Positions 16,572-24,789 of a stretch of 59,960 nt of DNA are shown here, piece after piece (within the stretch, counting starts at the first letter, position 1; every line of letters begins with the position of its first letter). Location of the stretch: contig JAQUIZ010000005.1 in NCBI GenBank assembly GCA_028683355.1, forward strand, positions 1 to 59,960, in the 5' to 3' direction. The notes under the pieces were generated by a model. The model ran no database searches. It had not been told where the DNA came from and saw only the letters and a program-made list of their open reading frames with translations. This DNA comes from Fermentimonas sp. GTDB taxonomy: Bacteria > Bacteroidota > Bacteroidia > Bacteroidales > Dysgonomonadaceae. The position numbers and the translations under genes were made by a program.

Positions 16572-16600
16572 ATATTTTCACAATTTTTTAAATCCAATTA

Positions 16601-17779
16601 ATGACAAACAATATGAGTTTAAAATCAAGTTTCTTAACAGTAGTAATCCTGCTTTTTTCTATTGGAGCAGTTGCACAAAACCGTTCTTTTTCAGGTTTGG
16701 ATATGAATATGGGCAATCTATACAGACTTTCTAATGCTGAAACAAGGTCAATTAGTCCTGAAAACTTTACAGGTGAAAAGGGTAGAGGAGGAATGGCTAT
16801 TCCGGATCCTAATGCACCGCGAAACAGTGCTAACGCATCTGAACCTGCACGTGATTTGGGACAGGGATGGAAAGTTAACCCTTTTGTAACCATACAGCCA
16901 GGGGAAACATTTACCATGGCCGAGATCGATGGTCCGGGTGCAATTCAGCATATATGGATGACACCAACGGGAAACTGGCGTTTCTCTATCATAAGGATTT
17001 ACTGGGACGATGAAACAGAACCATCTATAGAAGCGCCCATAGGACATTTTTTTGGAATGGGCTGGAATGAATATGCTCACATAAATTCACTGCCTGTTAC
17101 CGTTAATCCGGGTAGTGCTTTTAATAGTTACTGGGTAATGCCTTTCAGAAAAAAGGCTCGTATAACTATGACTAATATTAATGACTCGCAACCAATGAAC
17201 CTGTATTATCAGATTGATTATACGCTTACTGATGTACCGGATGATGCCGCTTATTTTCATGCTCAGTTCAGACGCACGAAAGTAAATAGAACTTCAGACT
17301 ATACTATTGTTGATGGTATAAAAGGGGAAGGACATTATGTTGGTGTTTATATGGCCTGGCAGGTAAATAACAATGGTTGGTGGGGAGAAGGAGAGATCAA
17401 GTTTTTTATGGATGGTGATAAGCAATTTCCTACTATTATAGGAACCGGTACGGAAGATTATTTCCTGGGATCATATAACTTCGATCGGAATGGTAAATAT
17501 ACTACTTTTTCAACACCATTTGCAGGTTTAGTTCAGGTATTGCCTGCAGAACAGACATATAAAGCAGGACAACGATTCGGCTTATATCGCTGGCATGTTA
17601 TGGATCCAATCAGGTTTAAAAAAGATTTAAAAATAACAATTCAGGATCTGGGCTGGCGTCATGGACATCGTTACTTGCCACAACAGTCTGATATTTCATC
17701 TGTAGTGTTCTGGTATCAGTCTGAACCACATGCCAAATATCCACAGCTTCCTTCATGGGAAGAGTTGGAGCTGAATTGA
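16601..17779 (+). CDS. secreted GH172 (DUF2961) glycoside hydrolase, short form
   Basis: A 392-residue exported protein (signal peptide ending near FSIGAVAQ) with a DUF2961/GH172 domain. Characterised GH172 members act on alpha-D-fructofuranosides or alpha-D-arabinofuranosides. Key motifs are GPGAIQHIWMT (about residues 110-120), WWGEGEIKFFMDGD and GTGTEDYFLGSYNF. By analogy with studied enzymes the catalytic pair would be Glu265 (or Glu263) and Glu285. It lies 29 bp after fucI in the cluster. The substrate is inferred: D-arabinofuranosides fit the isomerase and kinase nearby better than fructosides do. An internal Met five codons in is a possible alternative start. Confidence 0.88.
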   Translation: MTNNMSLKSSFLTVVILLFSIGAVAQNRSFSGLDMNMGNLYRLSNAETRSISPENFTGEKGRGGMAIPDPNAPRNSANASEPARDLGQGWKVNPFVTIQPGETFTMAEIDGPGAIQHIWMTPTGNWRFSIIRIYWDDETEPSIEAPIGHFFGMGWNEYAHINSLPVTVNPGSAFNSYWVMPFRKKARITMTNINDSQPMNLYYQIDYTLTDVPDDAAYFHAQFRRTKVNRTSDYTIVDGIKGEGHYVGVYMAWQVNNNGWWGEGEIKFFMDGDKQFPTIIGTGTEDYFLGSYNFDRNGKYTTFSTPFAGLVQVLPAEQTYKAGQRFGLYRWHVMDPIRFKKDLKITIQDLGWRHGHRYLPQQSDISSVVFWYQSEPHAKYPQLPSWEELELN

Positions 17780-17911
17780 TAAATTTAAGATAGAACAATA
17801 AAATTCATTATCCTTAAGTATATCTATCAGCTTTCAAGGAAATACATAAAATCCATTTAAATTTCTAAATTGGAAGTTTAGAACAACCAGAATATAATCT
17901 TAAATAAGAAT

Positions 17912-19852
17912 ATGAATTATATCGTTAAAATTTTATTATTAATAAATATTTTATTATTCAGCCAGTTTCAGGCAAATAGTCAGACCAATGTTTATAGCTG
18001 GAGCGACGAAGTAAAACAACTTAAGAACCTTGATCAGTTACCCAGATACAGGCATCATCAATTAATTGAACAGGAGTCGAGTTACGATCGGACAGGTGGC
18101 AATGATGATGGTTTTTCTGGAAACTACTCTTTTATCAGGAAAGAAAACGGGCACCTTGTCCTGGCTGAATTTGAAGGACCGGGTGTTCTGAACAGGTTCT
18201 GGACTCCTACCCCGACTGAAGATACTCTATCGTTCTATTTTGACGGAGAAAAAACGGCCAGGCTAAGAATTAAATTTATGGATTTGTTTTCAGGAAATGT
18301 TTATCCTTTCACAAAACCGGTAGTAGGAAATGAAATAGGTGGTTATTACTCATATATCCCAATTCCATTCTCTAAATCTTTGAAAATAGTTTATGAAGGT
18401 GATCATATTATGTTTCACCAGATACAATACAGACAAATGCCGGGGGTAAATGTGAAAAGCTGGACAGGGGAGTTCTCTGATAGTGATAAGATGTTATTAT
18501 CAGAAGCAAATAAATTATGGACTGATATCTCTCCTACTGTAAATAATTATAGATCTGGGTTATCCTCTGATATAAAAACAGTTGAAAAAACATTTACTTT
18601 ACTCCCGGGTGAAGAGTTCTCATTTTTTGAATCCACAGATGGTGGACGTATAGTTGGGTTTGATATTGATGGAGGAACTTCATTCGAAGGTTTATACAAA
18701 GATATTATTTTATCAGCCACATGGGATAATGAAGAAGTAGAGGCTATTTACTCACCCATTGCCGATTATTTCGGATATGCTTTTGGTAAACCTGCAATGA
18801 GAAGCATGGTAATGGGTAGATATGGAACTACAAATTACAGCTATTTACCAATGCCGTATGATAAATCAGCCGAAATGAAGTTAATATACGAAAAACGTGA
18901 TGGAGTTCAGCAAAATCCAATTTCAGTAACTTCTAAGGTTTATTATAACAGTAACAGTCGTGTTGTAAAAGAAGAGGGTAAGTTGTACACTGTATGGAGA
19001 CGTGAGATTCCCGAAATAGGAAAGTTTCATACTTTTTTAGATACGAAAGGTAAAGGCCATTATGTTGGCACAGTTCATCACGCTCAGGGTCTTAGACCGG
19101 GTATGACGCTGTTTTGGGAAGGAGATGATACAACTTATGTTGATGGTAAAATGCGTCTTCACGGTACAGGTTCGGAAGATTATTATAATGGGGGATGGTA
19201 TGCTTTATTGGATCGTTGGGACAGAGGTATCAGTATGCCTTTACATGGTTCTCTAGATTATTCACTTCCAATGGGACGTACAGGTGCCTATCGTTTTTTC
19301 CTGTCTGATAAGATGCCATTTGAAAAAGAGATATATCATGGAATGGAACATGGAGAAGTAGGCAATAACTTCCCTGTTGATTATGCTACTGTTGCATTCT
19401 ATTATGGTGCAGAGAGATTAAAAGATCGAATGGAACCTACTGAAGAACTGAGAGAAGTTTATTTACCCATTAGTCATGTATTCTTTCCGCAATTAATGGA
19501 AATAACGTTAGAAAGAGGAATACAGGTTATTTTAGATAGAGGACTTGCAATTACGTCGTTTGGTAAAGGGGCAGTTAGAATTATGTTGAATGATGTTCCT
19601 GAAGGTAAATATAGAGTTATTCTCAATTATCACGAATCTCCCAAGGGAGCTGATTTCCAGATATGGCAGAGACAAAATCAGTTAACAGATTGGATCTCAA
19701 CTAAAGAGGAGAATGATGGTTATAGAGAAAATGTGCATGTAGGTGATATTCAACTCACTCCGCAAACAAATTCTATTACTGTTCATGTTAGAGATAATGG
19801 TGATGGAAATTTATTTGAACTCACATTAATTACTTTAGAGAGAATAGAGTAG
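17912..19852 (+). CDS. secreted GH172 (DUF2961) glycoside hydrolase, long form
   Basis: A 646-residue paralogue of the preceding enzyme, with a signal peptide (ILLLINILLFSQFQANS) and duplicated jelly-roll-like domains. The DUF2961 signatures are GPGVLNRFWTPTPTEDT (about residue 90) and, in the active-site region, LFWEGDDTTYVDGK and GTGSEDYYNGGWY, giving Glu403 and Glu422 as the likely catalytic pair. An extra C-terminal beta domain (about residues 530-646, including YHESPKGADFQIWQR) may bind carbohydrate or help oligomerisation. Two divergent GH172 enzymes in tandem suggest different linkages or steps on one polymer or oligosaccharide. The intergenic space on each side is short (132 and 37 bp) and holds no clear promoter or terminator. 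Confidence 0.87.
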   Translation: MNYIVKILLLINILLFSQFQANSQTNVYSWSDEVKQLKNLDQLPRYRHHQLIEQESSYDRTGGNDDGFSGNYSFIRKENGHLVLAEFEGPGVLNRFWTPTPTEDTLSFYFDGEKTARLRIKFMDLFSGNVYPFTKPVVGNEIGGYYSYIPIPFSKSLKIVYEGDHIMFHQIQYRQMPGVNVKSWTGEFSDSDKMLLSEANKLWTDISPTVNNYRSGLSSDIKTVEKTFTLLPGEEFSFFESTDGGRIVGFDIDGGTSFEGLYKDIILSATWDNEEVEAIYSPIADYFGYAFGKPAMRSMVMGRYGTTNYSYLPMPYDKSAEMKLIYEKRDGVQQNPISVTSKVYYNSNSRVVKEEGKLYTVWRREIPEIGKFHTFLDTKGKGHYVGTVHHAQGLRPGMTLFWEGDDTTYVDGKMRLHGTGSEDYYNGGWYALLDRWDRGISMPLHGSLDYSLPMGRTGAYRFFLSDKMPFEKEIYHGMEHGEVGNNFPVDYATVAFYYGAERLKDRMEPTEELREVYLPISHVFFPQLMEITLERGIQVILDRGLAITSFGKGAVRIMLNDVPEGKYRVILNYHESPKGADFQIWQRQNQLTDWISTKEENDGYRENVHVGDIQLTPQTNSITVHVRDNGDGNLFELTLITLERIE

Positions 19853-19889
19853 TAATACATCTTGTAGGATTCAAGATTAAAAGGATTAC

Positions 19890-21989
19890 ATGAGAAAGTA
19901 TATAAACCTTTGCAGTAATAAAATCTTAAAGCTTTTTGGTGCAATATATTTAAGTCTTTTTGCATCATGTTATTTACTTATTGCAGGTGAACCAATTCCG
20001 ATATCATCTGAACTGAAAAGCTACGTTGAAAAAATAGAGTATGATCTTTTGGGTGATAGCAAAGGAGTTAATAGGGTTACTGTAATAGATAATAATACCA
20101 TTCACGTGAAAATAACCTTTACGCTCGAAGGGCAAATTCAGCAAGACGACTGGCAAGTGACGTTAACTCCGGGGTTTAATCCTGACTATCACTGGGCGCC
20201 ACACCTCACACCAACTGATAATCATATAATTGAGCAGCATGTTTTCCGTTCTCCTGCACTTATTGTAAAAGATGAGAGCAGGATGTTAATGCTTGTTCCG
20301 GATCTTGAAATATTGAAAAGAGGTACTCCTGTAAGGTGGTATATGGATATGGACGCACCCGGGAATCGTCTTGTTCTTGGAATGAGTAATAGTAGAGTTG
20401 ACAACCATGTACTTTTTACTCGTGAACCGGGGGCAATATACCCGGGAGGTGAAGTGGAGTTTGGATTTTATTTAATTCATTCTGATGATGAAGAATCTTT
20501 AAACAACCCATTCAGAAAGGCTTTAAGTTTCTTTTGGACCAATTGGGGACACAATCTGTATCAAGGGGGAAATCCTGTAAATGTAGATTTAGAGAAGTAC
20601 GTAGAACATGCTTATAACTGGGCTTTTAACAGCTGGAGTGAGAGTGTATGGCAGGAATTTGAATTGAACGGTAAGAAAGTAGGTGCTCCAGTTTTCATTG
20701 TTAATGTAACTCAAAGTCCTAATTATCCAGGCGAAATTAATGAACGGGAGTTCAGATCTGTATGGAATCAGGCATGGTTCAGTTCGCTTCGCTCTGCAAG
20801 TGGTTTGTATAGATATGCGAGACGAACAGGCAACGTTGATCTAAAGGAAAAAGCACTGCTTACAAAAGAACTTGCACTTTCTTTTCCCCGGAAGGAGGGT
20901 TTCTTTTATGGACTTATTGGCACAGAAATGCATCAGATTGAAATAGATGGTGAACAATATAACCGGAGTAGGGGATGGGGTACTCATTATTGGGGTAATT
21001 CCAACCGTAATCCATATACCTGGAACCCTGCTGAATCACCTTTTCATATTTTAGATATGAGCTGGACTGCGCTACTGATGCTAAGATGGTATGAAGAACT
21101 GGAAAAGGATGACAGGTTGCTTAACTATGCTAAAGGCTATGCTGAATCATTGCTCTCTATCCAAACGGAAGAAGGCTTTTTTCCGGGATGGCTTGATTTA
21201 AATACATTGCAACCTATGAGCCATTTAAACAGATCACCGGAAACTTCAATGTCAGTTACATTTCTATTAAAACTTTATGAATTAACTGGATATATGAAGT
21301 ATCGTGAAGCTGCTCTTAAAGCTATGGATGTGATAATAGAAGAAATAATACCAACTGGCAGATGGGAGGATTTCGAAACCTATTGGTCTTGTTCACGGTA
21401 TGGTTCGGATCATTTGATAGGAAGTAAAGTTGCAAGGAATAACATGTATAAACAGAATAATTTCTCGATGTTCTGGACAGCCGAAGCACTTTTTGAAAGT
21501 TATAAAATAACAGGTGTAGCGAAATATTTGCAATATGGTCAACGTACATTAGATGAGTTACTGATGACTCAGGCTTCTTGGCAACCGCCATATATGTATG
21601 TAAATGTGTTGGGAGGATTTGGAGTTCTTAATGCAGATGCTGAATGGAATGACTCACGTCAAAGTTTATTTGCCGAACTGATACTTCAGTATGGTAAATT
21701 ACTTGAAACAGAAGAATATATAGAAAGGGGGTATGCTGCTCTTAAAGCTTCATTTGTAATGATGTATAGTCCGGAAAATCCTCAAACTATGAAACAGTGG
21801 AAAAAAGTATATCCATTTTTCGGGAAAGAAGATTATGGATTCATGATGGAGAATTACGGACATGTCGGCAGAACCAGTCCTGATGGCGAAGGAATGGGAG
21901 AATTTACAATATATGACTGGGGAAATGGCGCTGCAGCAGAAGCTTATAACAGTATACTTGACAAATTTGGTAACTTAAATAAACAATAA
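19890..21989 (+). CDS. secreted protein of unrecognised family, probable alpha/alpha-toroid carbohydrate-active enzyme
   Basis: A 699-residue exported protein: hydrophobic signal (LFGAIYLSLFASCYLLIAG; either signal peptidase I, or lipidation at the Cys). A beta-rich N-terminal domain (about 40-220, WQVTLTPGFNPDYHWAPHL) is followed by a helical domain (about 225-690) with repeated aromatic hairpins such as YNWAFNSWSESVW, DMSWTALLMLRWYEELE, SPETSMSVTFLLKLYELTG and FSMFWTAEALFESYKITG. This is the look of an (alpha/alpha)6 barrel as in many glycosidases and lyases. I cannot name the family. It sits between GH172 genes and a DUF6786-like gene, with only 1 nt before the next gene. A role in cleaving the same glycan is inferred. 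Confidence 0.7.
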   Translation: MRKYINLCSNKILKLFGAIYLSLFASCYLLIAGEPIPISSELKSYVEKIEYDLLGDSKGVNRVTVIDNNTIHVKITFTLEGQIQQDDWQVTLTPGFNPDYHWAPHLTPTDNHIIEQHVFRSPALIVKDESRMLMLVPDLEILKRGTPVRWYMDMDAPGNRLVLGMSNSRVDNHVLFTREPGAIYPGGEVEFGFYLIHSDDEESLNNPFRKALSFFWTNWGHNLYQGGNPVNVDLEKYVEHAYNWAFNSWSESVWQEFELNGKKVGAPVFIVNVTQSPNYPGEINEREFRSVWNQAWFSSLRSASGLYRYARRTGNVDLKEKALLTKELALSFPRKEGFFYGLIGTEMHQIEIDGEQYNRSRGWGTHYWGNSNRNPYTWNPAESPFHILDMSWTALLMLRWYEELEKDDRLLNYAKGYAESLLSIQTEEGFFPGWLDLNTLQPMSHLNRSPETSMSVTFLLKLYELTGYMKYREAALKAMDVIIEEIIPTGRWEDFETYWSCSRYGSDHLIGSKVARNNMYKQNNFSMFWTAEALFESYKITGVAKYLQYGQRTLDELLMTQASWQPPYMYVNVLGGFGVLNADAEWNDSRQSLFAELILQYGKLLETEEYIERGYAALKASFVMMYSPENPQTMKQWKKVYPFFGKEDYGFMMENYGHVGRTSPDGEGMGEFTIYDWGNGAAAEAYNSILDKFGNLNKQ

Positions 21990-21990
21990 T

Positions 21991-23238
21991 ATGAAACTGA
22001 AAAACATTAATCGAATTACTTCTATATTGATATTTGGGTTGGCAGTAATATCTTGCTCGGAAAATAATAAAAAATCAGAAAATATGGGAAAAGAGTATGA
22101 AAAGGGTACATTCGGATATGATCTGAATTATCTGTCGGAGAAAGACAGTATTATACTGTTAAGATCAGATGATGAGAAAGCACAGGTTATACTCTCAGCA
22201 AAATATCAGGCTAAAGTATTTACTTCAACAGCAAACGGTCTAAATGGCAATAGTCACGGATTTGTAAACTACAATTTCTTTGATTCAGGTGTAGTTGATG
22301 AACACATGAATGGTTTTGGAGGAGAAAATCGTTTATGGCTTGGACCGGAAGGCGGAGGCTATTCCATATTCTTTGAACCAGGCGCCATGCAAGTATACGA
22401 TAACTGGCATACTCCCAAAGCAATAGATATAGAAGAGTGGGAGGTAAAAAACGCGACAAATAGTAAAGCTACTTTTATTAAAGATATGGTATTTACTAAC
22501 TATAAAGGAACTAAGCTGGATTTAGTAGTTGAACGTACAATTTCATTATTAACAGAAGAAGAGATAAGGAACAGATTAAAAATTGACCTGCCCGAAAGAG
22601 TTAATACCGTTGCTTATTCAACTTTAAATACAATTACCAATAAAAATGATTTCGAATGGAATTCAGAAACCGGAACTGTATGCATTTGGATGCTGGATAT
22701 GTACAACCCGTCTGATTCTGCCGTAACAGTAATTCCCTATAATAAAGGAGATGTTAAGAAGTTAGGAGATGTAGTTAAGTCGGATTATTTTGGTGAAATA
22801 CCAAGTGAAAGACTGATTGACAGAGATGGTATTCTGTATTTTAAAACCGATGGCAAATCAAGAGGAAAACTTGGGATGAATGCTTTAAGAACAACTGGTA
22901 TCGCCGGAAATTACGACCCAATTTCTAAAAGATTAACCGTTGTAACTTTTGATGTTAAACCGAATTCAGTTTATCTTAATCAGGAATGGAATCCGGAAAG
23001 CGATCCTCTTGTGGGCGATGCTCTAAATGCTTACAATGACGGGCCTCTTGAGGATGGCAGTATAATGGGCCCTTTCCTTGAGCTGGAAAGTAGTTCACCA
23101 GCTGCATTTCTCGATCCCGGTCAGTCTCTCTCACACAATCATAATGTATTTCATTTCGTAGGTGAGGAGGGTAATCTATCGCAAATTGCTGAAAAGCTGT
23201 TGGGCGTATGTCTTGAGACTGTAAAAACTGTTTTCTGA
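21991..23238 (+). CDS. DUF6786-like lipoprotein
   Basis: A 415-residue lipoprotein: signal peptide with lipobox AVISC (Cys about residue 22). The body is beta-rich with motifs ENRLWLGPEGGGYSIFFEPG, GKSRGKLGMNALRTTGIAGNYD and LSHNHNVFHF. I associate this with the Bacteroidetes family DUF6786, which looks like a galactose-mutarotase-type beta-sandwich, but the assignment is from memory of family features. The start codon is 1 nt after the preceding stop, so the two genes are almost certainly co-expressed. A mutarotase or sugar-binding role in the periplasm would suit a pathway that releases free furanose sugars; this is inference. Confidence 0.65.
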   Translation: MKLKNINRITSILIFGLAVISCSENNKKSENMGKEYEKGTFGYDLNYLSEKDSIILLRSDDEKAQVILSAKYQAKVFTSTANGLNGNSHGFVNYNFFDSGVVDEHMNGFGGENRLWLGPEGGGYSIFFEPGAMQVYDNWHTPKAIDIEEWEVKNATNSKATFIKDMVFTNYKGTKLDLVVERTISLLTEEEIRNRLKIDLPERVNTVAYSTLNTITNKNDFEWNSETGTVCIWMLDMYNPSDSAVTVIPYNKGDVKKLGDVVKSDYFGEIPSERLIDRDGILYFKTDGKSRGKLGMNALRTTGIAGNYDPISKRLTVVTFDVKPNSVYLNQEWNPESDPLVGDALNAYNDGPLEDGSIMGPFLELESSSPAAFLDPGQSLSHNHNVFHFVGEEGNLSQIAEKLLGVCLETVKTVF

Positions 23239-23339
23239 ATTTTATCTCTGTCTCAAAATATAAAGTTCTAATTAACACCGTAAATAAAGATCATATCACA
23301 AACACAATCAAATAAAACAATTTTATCAAAATATCAAAT

Positions 23340-24773
23340 ATGAAAAGAAACATTGAAAAACATCGATTAGTGCCACCCGGGATAGTATTCCCATTTATAC
23401 TTCTTACTGCACTATTCTTTATTTGGGCAGTTCCAAATAACATGACAGATACAATGCTTGCTGCATTTAAACGTATTATGAGTCTTACGGATACTCAGAC
23501 TGCGTGGATACAGGTAGTCTGTTATCTGCTTGGATATGGTTGTTTTGCTCTTCCAGGTGCAATTTTTATTAAAAAACATACTTATAAATCTGGTGTTCTA
23601 CTGGGATTGGGGATGTGTGTGCTAGGAACAATGCTTTTTTATCCGGCTATGCTGGCCAACAATATAAGTTCACCATTAAGTTTTGCAACCTATCTTTTTG
23701 CCATTTTTGTTCTCTTTGCAGGATTATCTGTACTCGAAACATCAACCAATGCCTATGTATATTCGTTAGGTGATCCAGTTACAGCTACAAGAAGACTTAA
23801 TTTTTCACAGTCGTTTAACCCATTTGGTGCTTTAACAGGTGTTCTTGTTAGTCAGATTTTTGTATTATCACAACTTAATACAATGATTGCTTCTGATAGA
23901 GCAACACTAAGCGAAACTGAACTAGCGTCTATTCAAAATAACGAACTTGATGCGGTAACTACAGCTTATATGATTTTGGGGGTTATCATGCTTATTTTAT
24001 TGTTATTGATATTATTTACCAAAATGCCTAAAGCTCATGACGAGGATAAAAATTTGAATTTAAAAGCTACATGGAGGAGATTGAAAAAGAATAAAAACTA
24101 TGTATGGGGAGTCATTGCACAGTTTTTCTATGTAGGATCACAAATTGCTGTATGGTCATTCATTATACGTTATGCAATGCAGACTCTTGATTTCGACTCA
24201 GTAATTGCCGGATTGGGTGTTAATCCATCACATGACGCTGTTATTGCAGCTCTTAGAGGAGTTGAGCCGATTGCAGGTGGTTTCTATAGCTTGGCGGAAA
24301 CTCTCGGAATTGATGTCCTTCTTCCGCGTACTGCAGAGCAGGCAGGAGCAACATATTATATTCTTTCATTATTACTATTTGTAATCGGTAGATTTTTATG
24401 TACATGGCTTATGAAATATGTAAAGCCGGTAAATATATTATCAGGATTAGGCTTACTTGCAATAATAGCATCGTTACTAACAATATATGCAGATGGTTTT
24501 ATAGGTTTATATGCATTGATGTCGATCTCAGGATTTATGTCTGCAATGTTCCCTACAATTTATGGTCTAGGTATGAGAAATCTTGGAGAAGATACTAAAA
24601 TCGCAGGTTCTGGTATGGTTATGGCAATAGCCGGAGCCGCTATTTTAACACAGTTGCAAGGTATTTTATCGGATCAGACAGGAGGAATTAGGTATGCTTA
24701 TTGGGTTCCTGCTATTGCATTTATAATTATAACTTTCTATAGTTTCACTTTTGCAAGAAAAAGAGTTGTTTAA
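23340..24773 (+). CDS. fucP: FucP-type sugar:H+ symporter (MFS)
   Basis: A 477-residue inner-membrane transporter of the FGHS/FucP branch of the major facilitator superfamily with about 12 transmembrane segments. FucP signatures are FIWAVPNNMTDTMLAAFKR in the first helix, WIQVVCYLLGYGCFALPGA, and NAYVYSLGDPVTATRRLNFSQSFNPFG in the middle of the N-terminal half. E. coli FucP carries L-fucose and also D-arabinose in proton symport. It would import the monosaccharide released outside the cytoplasm by the GH172 enzymes. An insertion of roughly 30 residues around GVEPIAGGFYSLAETLG in the second half resembles that of other Bacteroidetes FucP proteins. The kinase gene begins 16 nt after its stop codon. 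Confidence 0.92.
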   Translation: MKRNIEKHRLVPPGIVFPFILLTALFFIWAVPNNMTDTMLAAFKRIMSLTDTQTAWIQVVCYLLGYGCFALPGAIFIKKHTYKSGVLLGLGMCVLGTMLFYPAMLANNISSPLSFATYLFAIFVLFAGLSVLETSTNAYVYSLGDPVTATRRLNFSQSFNPFGALTGVLVSQIFVLSQLNTMIASDRATLSETELASIQNNELDAVTTAYMILGVIMLILLLLILFTKMPKAHDEDKNLNLKATWRRLKKNKNYVWGVIAQFFYVGSQIAVWSFIIRYAMQTLDFDSVIAGLGVNPSHDAVIAALRGVEPIAGGFYSLAETLGIDVLLPRTAEQAGATYYILSLLLFVIGRFLCTWLMKYVKPVNILSGLGLLAIIASLLTIYADGFIGLYALMSISGFMSAMFPTIYGLGMRNLGEDTKIAGSGMVMAIAGAAILTQLQGILSDQTGGIRYAYWVPAIAFIIITFYSFTFARKRVV

Positions 24774-24789
24774 CCCTAAATTTAAAAAT

